A stretch of 50,448 bases of DNA from Candidatus Tayloriibacteriota bacterium (GTDB lineage Bacteria > Patescibacteriota > Minisyncoccia > Phycocordibacterales > CAIRYW01): positions 1-50,448 of the forward strand of contig JAQBQZ010000005.1 in NCBI GenBank assembly GCA_028286725.1. The letters run 5' to 3'. Positions 37,471-45,394 of the stretch are shown piece after piece. A program made the position numbers and the translations under genes. Every line of letters begins with the position of its first letter. Within the stretch, counting starts at the first letter, position 1. The notes below the pieces were generated by a model. The model had not been told where the DNA came from, did not search any database, and saw nothing but the letters and a program-made list of their open reading frames with translations.

Positions 37471-40386
37471 ATGGCGGAAAATCTACAACAAAACGAAATA
37501 AATAAATTCTCTTCACCTCTTGAAGAGATAGAATATCTTCGTGCCAAAGTTGTCACTGCAGAAAAAAACTATCTTGAAAAATTCGGCGCTGCAGATCGTG
37601 AGAGTATTGTGCGTGAAGAGATTCGTAGATACGCACAGGCGAATCCTGATGAAGTGCTCGCCAAGGGACACAAGATGCTTGAGGTGCATCAAAGAGAGAT
37701 CGTGCTTGAGCTTGCGCCAGAAAACCATGACACCAAAATGGAGGAACTTTTGGCGATTCTTGCAGAACGAGGTCTCCGAAATACCCTTGATATCATTACA
37801 CTTTTGAACAATCCGCACCTCGAAGATGATTTTCATCGATTCCTTGTTCAATACATCAAATCAGGCCTTCCTATAAATGACATAAAAGGGGTTGAAAAAT
37901 ATACCAAAGCTCTCAAGCACACTCTCTTTGAGATTTCTTTACCGACAGCTGAGGGTGAAGAAGAAAAACAAAAAGCACTCAAAGAACTGGTCTCATCAAT
38001 GGAGCAATTTTATGCAGGTATGGTATCTGTTGCTCATCAAAACGATGAATCATTCACAATCGAGCTTGCCAATCCTGAAGGATCGCTCGAGTCTGTTTTT
38101 TATGTTTCGGTTCCCGGTGATATGTCACATCTTTTCGAAAAACAAATTCTCTCTATATTTCCCAAAGCAAAACTCCTTGAGAAAAAAGATGATTACAATA
38201 TTTTCAACTATGATGGAGCAACTGTTGCGATGGAAGGGAAGATCCAGGGCAATCCCATCTTTCCAATCAAGTGCTATGACAAATTCGACTTCGATCCTTT
38301 GAATATTCTTCTCAATACTTATTCAAAGATTGATGAAGATGGTGAGGGTGCGTGTGTACAGATCATTCTTCGGCCTGACCATGAGAAATATCTTGAACAT
38401 TATCAAGAGGCGCTTCGAGATCTTGAAAAAGGAGGAGTGGCAAAAAAAGCGTTAGATGTTAGGCACACCCTTCTTGGACAGTTTTCAAAAACATTCAAAG
38501 AGTTTGCGTTTGAAGGTGTGAAGGAAATTTTCGGACCTGCACCAGGCAAGAATCCACAGATGACTTCTCCTACAAATCGGGCTACAGAAAACCAGACGAT
38601 CATCGAGCAGATAAGAGAGAAGATCTCAACTCCAATCCTTCAGTCCAACATTCGAATCATCGCTTCTGCAAAAAATAGCCAGCGAGCATACAAGATCGCA
38701 TTCGACCTTGCTTCGTCATTCAATCAATTTGAAAATACTCGAGGAGCAAAGATTGTATTTGAAGAAATTGTTCAAAAAATGCAGGCAGAATTTCTAAAGA
38801 AATTTATCTATCGTGTCTTTGATGATACGAAAAACCTTCCGCTTTCAATCAAAGAGGTGACGAGTATTATGCACTTTCCACAGCACAATATTTCATCTCC
38901 TCAACTCAAAGTCTCAAAAGCGGCAACAGCTCCTGCACCGCTTGGACTTGCGTCAAAAGGAACATTGCTCGGTATCAACAGTGATAGAAATCAAAATACT
39001 AATATATTCACCACAGATGAGGATCGTCTGCGACATTTCTATGTTATCGGACAGACTGGTACTGGTAAGACGACACTTCTAAAAAACATGATCACTCAAG
39101 ATATTCTTGCGGGCAATGGTGTCTGTATGATCGATCCACACGGATCAGATATTCAAGACATCCTCGCCATCATTCCAAAAGAACGATATGAGGATGTGAT
39201 CTATTTTGATCCTGGATATGCGCCGCGACCGATGGCTTTGAACATGCTCGAATACGATGTGAACTACCCAGAACAAAAGACATTCGTCGTAAACGAACTT
39301 CTCTCAATCTTCAACAAACTCTTTGATATGAAAGTGGCAGGAGGTCCGATGTTCGAACAATATTTCCGAAATGCTGTGTTGCTTGTAATGGATGATCCTG
39401 CGAGTGGTAATACACTACTCGATGTTTCTCGAGTGCTGTCGTCAAAACCATTTCGTGAACTGAAACTCTCGAAATGTAAAAATCCAACGGTGACACAATT
39501 CTGGAGAGAGATTGCAGACAAAGCGGGAGGGGAGGCATCGCTTCAAAACGTTGTGCCGTATATTACTTCAAAGTTCGATGTGTTTCTCTCAAACGAAATC
39601 ATGCGGCCGATCATTGCTCAAGAGCATTCAACATTCAACTTCCGTGAAGTAATGGATACAAAGAAAATTCTTCTCGTGAATCTCTCGAAGGGAAGACTCG
39701 GAGATATTAATGCCAACCTTATTGGACTTATTCTTGTAGGAAAGATCCTCATGGCGGCGCTTTCACGTGCAGACTCTTTTGGGACATCTCTTCCATCGTT
39801 TTATCTTTATATTGATGAATTCCAGAACATTACGACAGATTCGATTTCACAGATTCTTTCTGAAGCGCGAAAGTATAAACTGTCTCTCACGATCGCACAC
39901 CAATTTATCGCTCAGCTTGAGGAGAAGATCAAAGATTCTGTATTTGGAAACGTCGGATCCATAGCAGCATTCCGAGTTGGTGCTGATGATGCAGAATATC
40001 TCGAAAAACAATTCTCTCCAGTCTTTAATGCAAAGGATCTTTTGAATCTAGACAACAGAAATGCATACATGAAGATGCTTTCAGATGGGAGACCTGTGCG
40101 ACCATTTAGTATAGCGACGATGCCGCCTTTGAAAGGGGATGAGGGAATTGTGGCAAAGCTCAAAGAACTCTCATATCTCACCTATGGGCGAGAGAGAGGT
40201 TTGATCGAAGCAGAGATCGCAAACAAATTCAAAAAAGAACCACCAAAGGAAATTCCACCAAGTTCTCCGTTCGGCACGCCGGTTCCTGTGACACCAATTG
40301 TAGCTCCAGTTGTTCCTGTTACACCAACTCCCGCTGTCACACCTGCACCTGCGCCCGCGACGAAGAATAATCCATTTGCGGTATAA
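37471..40386 (+). CDS. TraG/VirB4/FtsK-HerA-like ATPase, type IV secretion/coupling-protein-like
   Basis: FYVIGQTGTGKTTLLKNMITQDILAGNGVCMIDPHGSDIQDIL, LYIDEFQNITTDSISQILSEARKYKLSLTIAHQFIAQL. C-terminal Pro-rich tail. Confidence 0.85.
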   Translation: MAENLQQNEINKFSSPLEEIEYLRAKVVTAEKNYLEKFGAADRESIVREEIRRYAQANPDEVLAKGHKMLEVHQREIVLELAPENHDTKMEELLAILAERGLRNTLDIITLLNNPHLEDDFHRFLVQYIKSGLPINDIKGVEKYTKALKHTLFEISLPTAEGEEEKQKALKELVSSMEQFYAGMVSVAHQNDESFTIELANPEGSLESVFYVSVPGDMSHLFEKQILSIFPKAKLLEKKDDYNIFNYDGATVAMEGKIQGNPIFPIKCYDKFDFDPLNILLNTYSKIDEDGEGACVQIILRPDHEKYLEHYQEALRDLEKGGVAKKALDVRHTLLGQFSKTFKEFAFEGVKEIFGPAPGKNPQMTSPTNRATENQTIIEQIREKISTPILQSNIRIIASAKNSQRAYKIAFDLASSFNQFENTRGAKIVFEEIVQKMQAEFLKKFIYRVFDDTKNLPLSIKEVTSIMHFPQHNISSPQLKVSKAATAPAPLGLASKGTLLGINSDRNQNTNIFTTDEDRLRHFYVIGQTGTGKTTLLKNMITQDILAGNGVCMIDPHGSDIQDILAIIPKERYEDVIYFDPGYAPRPMALNMLEYDVNYPEQKTFVVNELLSIFNKLFDMKVAGGPMFEQYFRNAVLLVMDDPASGNTLLDVSRVLSSKPFRELKLSKCKNPTVTQFWREIADKAGGEASLQNVVPYITSKFDVFLSNEIMRPIIAQEHSTFNFREVMDTKKILLVNLSKGRLGDINANLIGLILVGKILMAALSRADSFGTSLPSFYLYIDEFQNITTDSISQILSEARKYKLSLTIAHQFIAQLEEKIKDSVFGNVGSIAAFRVGADDAEYLEKQFSPVFNAKDLLNLDNRNAYMKMLSDGRPVRPFSIATMPPLKGDEGIVAKLKELSYLTYGRERGLIEAEIANKFKKEPPKEIPPSSPFGTPVPVTPIVAPVVPVTPTPAVTPAPAPATKNNPFAV

Positions 40387-40425
40387 AAGATTGAGTATGA
40401 TTATGTTGTAGAATAAATAAAATTT

Positions 40426-40460
40426 GCACAGTTCGCTTCGCGAACTGTGCATTTGTTTAT
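40426..40460. terminator. intrinsic terminator between convergent genes
   Basis: GCACAGTTCGC TTC GCGAACTGTGC. Confidence 0.8.
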
Positions 40461-40819
40461 TAACCACTCTTATCTTCGCTCCAAGATGTTGAGACTCTCA
40501 TCTCGTTTAAATGACCAAGCTCTGATGCGATAACTCTGAAAACCCTCCTCGATTCATCTTTCCATTCTGGTGAGACAGACCGGTTAAGATTACTCATAAG
40601 AATTGTCTGAAGTTGTCGCATAGCATTTGCCACTTCATTTAAGACTTCAAGTGATGGTTCGTGACCTAGCTTTTCAAGCTCTCTTGATATTAATGGCGGC
40701 AAACTCCAGATCATTTCTCCAAAGCGGGAAGAGGGCGGTTCGTCAGCACCATCTTGGAGTGCTAGCAAATATGTTACGCCTCTTTTTGTGACGATGTATG
40801 GTTTTGGGATATCTGGCAT
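40460..40819 (-). CDS. hypothetical protein
   Basis: 119-aa ORF MPDIPKPYIVTKRGVTYLLALQDGADEPP... with a CA-rich leader (CAACCACCACAAACAT-ATG). Confidence 0.5.
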   Translation of the reverse strand: MPDIPKPYIVTKRGVTYLLALQDGADEPPSSRFGEMIWSLPPLISRELEKLGHEPSLEVLNEVANAMRQLQTILMSNLNRSVSPEWKDESRRVFRVIASELGHLNEMRVSTSWSEDKSG

Positions 40820-40897
40820 ATGTTTGTGGTGGTTGAATGTACACCTCAGAGTAGTTTAGGGTAATGCGGGGGTTTAGTTAATTTTATTGTATGTTTA

Positions 40898-40919
40898 TAC
40901 ATTTTTGACACAAAATGTA
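40898..40919. promoter_or_regulatory. perfect palindromic operator centred on a -35 box
   Basis: TACATTTT-TGACAC-AAAATGTA. TTGACA(40905-40910)-N17-TACAAT(40928-40933), ATG at 40941. Confidence 0.65.
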
Positions 40920-40940
40920 ATATTTGATACAATATGGCAA

Positions 40941-41585
40941 ATGATAAAAATTCCCGACATAGTAAAAGAAATTTTGTATTCATCTGAAGTGGCACTCAGT
41001 GCTTTTTATGAGGGCTATTTAAATCTTTCTTCGTACGCGGTATCAATAAAAGCGGAAGTTGAAAGTAAGACAAAAAAGAAAGTAAGACTCGGAACTATTG
41101 TTGTCGCACTGTCTAGATTAAAGAAAGGTCTTCGTATACCTAAAAAAATTATCCCAGATGTAAAAATAGAGGATTTATCAATAAGGCAAGGATTGATTGA
41201 GATAACTTTCAATAAAACTCCTGAAAATATATCAAAGTTGAAATTATTGAATGATAAAAGTGATACTCATAATAAATATATTTTAGTGAGTCAGGGTGCC
41301 GGGGAAATATCAATTATTACTCATGTTGCAATGAAAGATTATATTCTTAAAGTGTTCAAGGATAGTCCAAAGGCAATTATTGATTCTTTATCAAGTGTCA
41401 CAATTAGATTTGGTGCTGATTACATTAATACTTCAAATGTTATTTATAAATTTGTGAGGGAATTAGCTTTGAAAACAGTAGTTATTGTTGAGATTATTTC
41501 TACCTACTCCGAATTAAGTTTTATTGTTTTTGATAGAGATGGTGCCAAGGTGCTAGAGATACTTGGAAAAAATATTGTCAGATAG
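40941..41585 (+). CDS. putative ACT-like regulatory protein (HTH-like N-terminus)
   Basis: N-terminal SYAVSIKAEVESKTKKKVRLGTIVVALSRL. C-terminal VVIVEIISTYSELSFIVFDRDGAKVLEIL resembles ACT domains. Confidence 0.5.
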   Translation: MIKIPDIVKEILYSSEVALSAFYEGYLNLSSYAVSIKAEVESKTKKKVRLGTIVVALSRLKKGLRIPKKIIPDVKIEDLSIRQGLIEITFNKTPENISKLKLLNDKSDTHNKYILVSQGAGEISIITHVAMKDYILKVFKDSPKAIIDSLSSVTIRFGADYINTSNVIYKFVRELALKTVVIVEIISTYSELSFIVFDRDGAKVLEILGKNIVR

Positions 41586-41606
41586 GTATTTGTGAATAAA
41601 TAAACT

Positions 41607-41645
41607 CAAAATGCGCAGCATCCAAAGAATGCTGCGCATTTTGTT
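41607..41645 (+). terminator. intrinsic terminator
   Basis: AAAATGCGCAGCATCC AAAG AATGCTGCGCATTTTGTT. Confidence 0.85.
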
Positions 41646-41777
41646 GACAGAAGTTGGAAATGCTATATAAATAGAGAAATCGAGTTCTTTTAAATGTGTG
41701 TACCACAGCCAAAAGTCTTTTAAAATAGAAGTTTTTTGGCTGTGGTAATGAATACTATGGTCAACTAATCAATTCTT

Positions 41778-42248
41778 ATGAAACTTTTTTTTGCAATTTC
41801 AGTTTTGAGGCATGGTGAACGTGCTTACTTTCGGGAGTTTGAGGATCTGCTGGTGACGGCACTCGAGCACTCCCATCTCCAGATGCCGACATTGGATGAT
41901 TACGAAAAACTGTTGCTTCCCAAAATTCCGCCTAAATCTGACGTTCCGTTTTTTGATGAGTATTTGGAAATCGTGCATGCAAAAAATGCCGCACTCTTTC
42001 CTCAACTCGTCTGGCTCCCAGATCGCCGGTGGCAAGACTCAGAGATTCAGGGTAAATTTAGCTCACTTGGTTGTGCTGGGGACAGGCTTGTGTTTCATCG
42101 ATCTGTTGTGAGGGGTACCCACCCTTACACTCCACATTCAATGATATCTTTTGTCTTTCGAAACGGAAGGTGGATTCATGATGTGATCGGTCCGTTGACA
42201 AAGTTAACCGATCGCTGTTTTGGATTGATTGTCTTGCCGGAGAAGTAA
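41778..42248 (+). CDS. hypothetical protein
   Basis: 156-aa ORF. TTGACA(41644)-N16-TATAAA promoter and a 14-bp hairpin in the leader. Confidence 0.5.
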   Translation: MKLFFAISVLRHGERAYFREFEDLLVTALEHSHLQMPTLDDYEKLLLPKIPPKSDVPFFDEYLEIVHAKNAALFPQLVWLPDRRWQDSEIQGKFSSLGCAGDRLVFHRSVVRGTHPYTPHSMISFVFRNGRWIHDVIGPLTKLTDRCFGLIVLPEK

Positions 42249-42478
42249 TCATACACATTTATTCTCGAAGTGACGCGTAGCAATACGTGCCACTTTTTTT
42301 TATTCAAAATTTTAATAATAATTTTAGGATAAAATGCGAGTCCTAAGTTTAATTTAAAATTAAGTAATAATCGTCTGTAACACCGGTGCGGAGTTTGTAT
42401 TTACCCTTATTTTGTAATATAATCCTCATATTATTCTTAATTCGTAATACTTGATTAGTATCGATATTTTATACATAT

Positions 42479-43078
42479 ATGCACCCAAAAAAGGAACGAA
42501 CATTTGTGATTATTAAACCAGACGGAATCCAGAGAAGTCTCGTAGGAGAGATTATTGGACGATTCGAAAGAACTGGACTCAAGGTTGTGGGAATGAAATT
42601 CGGAATGCTCGACAAGGCAAAGATCTGGACGCACTACGGTAAGGACGATGCGTGGTTCCTCAAAAAAGGAACAAAGATTGCAGAAGACCGAAAGGCTGCA
42701 GGAATGGTTGTAGACAAAGAACCAATTGATTACGGAAAAGATATCATCCGAGCTCTCGAGAAGTTTATGACAGCTTGTCCTGTTGTATCTTTGGTACTTG
42801 AAGGTAACCAGGCAGTAGCGGTAGTGACAAAGCTTGTGGGAACTACAGAGCCAACTACAAGTGATGTAGGAACTATCAGAGGAGATCTTACTCTCGATAG
42901 TTATCAGATCGCTGCAGTAGATGACCGAGCAGTGCGAAATCTTATCCACTGTTCAGATACAGTAGAGAATGCAAACAATGAAATCGCTCTCTGGTTCGAA
43001 GAAAAGGATCTTTTCAACTACCGAGTAGTTGCAGATGCGATACTTTACGATATTAACTTGGATGGAATCCTAGAGTAG
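42479..43078 (+). CDS. ndk: nucleoside diphosphate kinase
   Basis: KKERTFVIIKPDGIQRSLVGEIIGRFERTGLKVVGMKF, GTIRGDLTLDSYQ, NLIHCSDTVENANNEIALWF. Confidence 0.93.
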   Translation: MHPKKERTFVIIKPDGIQRSLVGEIIGRFERTGLKVVGMKFGMLDKAKIWTHYGKDDAWFLKKGTKIAEDRKAAGMVVDKEPIDYGKDIIRALEKFMTACPVVSLVLEGNQAVAVVTKLVGTTEPTTSDVGTIRGDLTLDSYQIAAVDDRAVRNLIHCSDTVENANNEIALWFEEKDLFNYRVVADAILYDINLDGILE

Positions 43079-43091
43079 GAAGTAAAAAATA

Positions 43092-43133
43092 AAAAAGCAC
43101 CGCGGCAAAGCCTCGGTGCTTTTTTTATTTCTT
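43092..43133 (+). terminator. intrinsic terminator after ndk
   Basis: AAAAAAGCACCGCGGC AAA GCCTCGGTGCTTTTTTT. Confidence 0.85.
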
Positions 43134-43146
43134 CTTGTCTTTCAAT

Positions 43147-43183
43147 AAAAAAATACCACACCTTTCGGTGCGGTATTTAGTTT
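43147..43183 (-). terminator. intrinsic terminator after rplT
   Basis: Minus strand AAATACCGCACC GAAA GGTGTGGTATTTTTTT. Confidence 0.8.
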
Positions 43184-43188
43184 TGGGA

Positions 43189-43533
43189 TTACTTCGTCTT
43201 CTCTACGATCTTACTGAAGATTGCTGGATGACTTTCTGCAAGTCCTGAGAGGATCTTTCGGTCGAGAGCGATGTTCGCTTTCTTGAGTCCTCCAATAAAC
43301 TTACTGTATGAGATTCCAGAACCTAGAAGTCCTGCTCCAATTCGTACATTGAAAAGCTGTCGTCGATCAGTCTTCTTGTCTCGTCGGTGTGCGAAAGCGT
43401 AAGTACCAGCGTGAGCGATAGCTTCGATAGCCATTTTCTCCTTTGTACTTCGTCCAAATCGGTATCCTTTAACCTGTTTGAGGACATTCTTTCGTGATTT
43501 ATTTGCGTTTACTCCTTTTTTTACTCTTGTCAT
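43189..43533 (-). CDS. rplT: 50S ribosomal protein bL20
   Basis: MTRVKKGVNANKSRKNVLKQVKGYRFGRSTKEKMAIEAIAHAGTYAFAHRRDKKTDRRQL. Confidence 0.97.
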   Translation of the reverse strand: MTRVKKGVNANKSRKNVLKQVKGYRFGRSTKEKMAIEAIAHAGTYAFAHRRDKKTDRRQLFNVRIGAGLLGSGISYSKFIGGLKKANIALDRKILSGLAESHPAIFSKIVEKTK

Positions 43534-43565
43534 ATTGTTTTCTTAATTTTAGTAGTGGTCCGTAA

Positions 43566-43754
43566 TTACTTACTTTTTGTGATAAATCTTCGAATGTCTC
43601 TCTGTGACATAGGGAAGTCTGTTGATCGTTTCTTATTCAACTGCTTGTTTCGAGATTCCTTCGCATTAAAATGGTTTTGACCAGCTTTTCGAGCTTTGAT
43701 CTTACCGTTCTTTGTGACCTTTAGTCTCTTTGCAAATGATTTGTTTGTTTTCAT
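43566..43754 (-). CDS. rpmI: 50S ribosomal protein bL35
   Basis: MKTNKSFAKRLKVTKNGKIKARKAGQNHFNAKESRNKQLNKKR; infC-rpmI-rplT order. Confidence 0.94.
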   Translation of the reverse strand: MKTNKSFAKRLKVTKNGKIKARKAGQNHFNAKESRNKQLNKKRSTDFPMSQRDIRRFITKSK

Positions 43755-43773
43755 CTTGTTATTTTATAAATTA

Positions 43774-44280
43774 TTATTTGTCTTTTTCTATGACGATACT
43801 GAGTCCTTTTGGAGATTTCTTTGCTTCTTCTGTGATCTTGAATGATACAGATATAAGGCGAAGAATTCTATCAAGTCTCTCTTTCAAAAAATTCACTTCA
43901 AGATACTTTGATCTACCTGTAAGGAATAGATCTATTCTGATCTTATTGCCTTCGGCAAGCCATTCAGATGCTTTTTTAGCCTTGAGAGCCAGGTCATGGT
44001 CGCCTGTACCTATCTTTACTTGGAGATTTTTAACCTCTACTGTATGAGATTTTGACTTCTGGACCTTGAGTTTTTTGTTTGCCTCGTATAAGAATTTACC
44101 ATAATCTGAGATTTTTGCAATAGGTGGAACGGCATTAGGGGAGATCTCAATGAGATCGAGGCTTGCTTCATGAGCTTTGTCCATTGCCTCAGAAAAGCTT
44201 AAAACACCAAGGTTTTCGCCTTGAGATCCAATTACTCTGAGTTCCTTTGCTCTTATTTGATGATTTATTCTTGCGTCCAC
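43774..44280 (-). CDS. infC: translation initiation factor IF-3
   Basis: INHQIRAKELRVIGSQGENLGVLSFSEAMDKAHEASLDLIEISPNAVPPIAKISDYGKFLYE. GTG start; upstream promoter TTGTCA-N17-TATATT. Confidence 0.95.
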   Translation of the reverse strand: MDARINHQIRAKELRVIGSQGENLGVLSFSEAMDKAHEASLDLIEISPNAVPPIAKISDYGKFLYEANKKLKVQKSKSHTVEVKNLQVKIGTGDHDLALKAKKASEWLAEGNKIRIDLFLTGRSKYLEVNFLKERLDRILRLISVSFKITEEAKKSPKGLSIVIEKDK

Positions 44281-44378
44281 TGTTGTTGTAGGTCTTATTG
44301 ACTATAAATATAGCAGAAAATTTGCAAAATGACAATAAGTCCTGTGCTTTGTGACTCATTTTTTGGTATAATTTCTCC

Positions 44379-44690
44379 ATGCCCATTATACCCAAAAGCT
44401 CAAAAGTTAAGTTTGTACTCATTGTTCTTTTTTTACTTATTATCGGTTCTGGATTTTATTTCAAAGCTCGAGATGCGAGAGCTCCAATTGTAGTCAGTAT
44501 ACCTGTTGCAGAAGATGATTCGAATGCGAGCTATCTCGATGGTCAGATGGAGGATGGAGTACTCTTTGATGATTCGAATGTTTCCACTTCGACTGCTACG
44601 AGTACAACAGCAACAACTACTAAAGGTAGCAAAAACACTAAAGAACTTGCCACTACAACTACCACAACGACTACAAAAACAGGTATATAG
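44379..44690 (+). CDS. small membrane-anchored Thr-rich hypothetical protein
   Basis: TM VLIVLFLLIIGSGFYF and a low-complexity T-rich C-terminus. TATAAT 6 nt before ATG. Confidence 0.55.
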   Translation: MPIIPKSSKVKFVLIVLFLLIIGSGFYFKARDARAPIVVSIPVAEDDSNASYLDGQMEDGVLFDDSNVSTSTATSTTATTTKGSKNTKELATTTTTTTTKTGI

Positions 44691-44716
44691 ATATCACTTT
44701 GGTTCAAAAAAAACAT

Positions 44717-44736
44717 ATGTAAGGTTAACTTTACAT
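44717..44736. promoter_or_regulatory. candidate Xre operator, copy 1
   Basis: ATGTAAGGTTAACTTTACAT, near-perfect palindrome upstream of the xre gene. Confidence 0.7.
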
Positions 44737-44764
44737 GCCGAGGTGGCTATGCAATAGTATTGTC

Positions 44765-44968
44765 ATGTCACAAGTAATCATAAATAAACTTATTCATTAT
44801 AGAACCAGTCTGAATCTGACTCAGGAGGACTTGGCAGTGAAACTTGGTGTCACTCGTCAGACGATTATTGCGATTGAGAAGGGTAACTACACACCATCCC
44901 TCCTTCTCGCTCTCAAGGTATCTGGTTTCTTTAAGGTGCCAGTTGAAAAGATTTTTAATTTAAAATAA
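44765..44968 (+). CDS. Xre-family HTH transcriptional regulator
   Basis: MSQVIINKLIHYRTSLNLTQEDLAVKLGVTRQTIIAIEKGNYTPSLLLALKVSGFFKVPVEKIFNLK. Confidence 0.93.
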   Translation: MSQVIINKLIHYRTSLNLTQEDLAVKLGVTRQTIIAIEKGNYTPSLLLALKVSGFFKVPVEKIFNLK

Positions 44969-44973
44969 TAATT

Positions 44974-45327
44974 ATGAAAAAAGAAATTATCATTACATCC
45001 CTCCTTACTGCACTCCTCGCATTTTTTACAATCGGAGGTGATAGGCTGCTCTCTCATTTTATGCTGATGTGGGTCTGCATTGCTTTTACTTTTATCTTTC
45101 TGTTTGGAGTAATCTTTTTTCTTAAAGAAAAGCCACAAGACGAAAGAGAGCTTCAGCATTACATGGATGCGGACAGAAAGGCTTATATGTTTGGAAGTAT
45201 TTGTTTGGCTGTGGTTATTGTTCATCAGGGTATATGGGGCGTGATTGAACCGCTTTTTCCCGTGGTGCTTTTGGCTATGGTTTTATCTCGCGCAATCTTT
45301 CTTGGTTCAAATAGAAGTCACCATTAA
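44974..45327 (+). CDS. small membrane protein, DUF2178-like
   Basis: 4-TM-like 117 aa with KEKPQDERELQHYMDADRKAY, directly after the Xre gene. Confidence 0.6.
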   Translation: MKKEIIITSLLTALLAFFTIGGDRLLSHFMLMWVCIAFTFIFLFGVIFFLKEKPQDERELQHYMDADRKAYMFGSICLAVVIVHQGIWGVIEPLFPVVLLAMVLSRAIFLGSNRSHH

Positions 45328-45330
45328 TTT

Positions 45331-45350
45331 ATGTAAAGTTGACTTTACAT
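45331..45350. promoter_or_regulatory. candidate Xre operator, copy 2
   Basis: ATGTAAAGTTGACTTTACAT. Contains -35 TTGACT(45339-45344), N16, TATAAT(45361-45366). Confidence 0.75.
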
Positions 45351-45394
45351 TTGGAAGTCATATAATTACTCTATATCAAGTAATTAAATAATTT

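Noticed and set aside
42349-42363. TTAATTT-A-AAATTAA palindrome before ndk
   Set aside because: A/T-only palindromes of this length are expected by chance in such AT-rich spacers.
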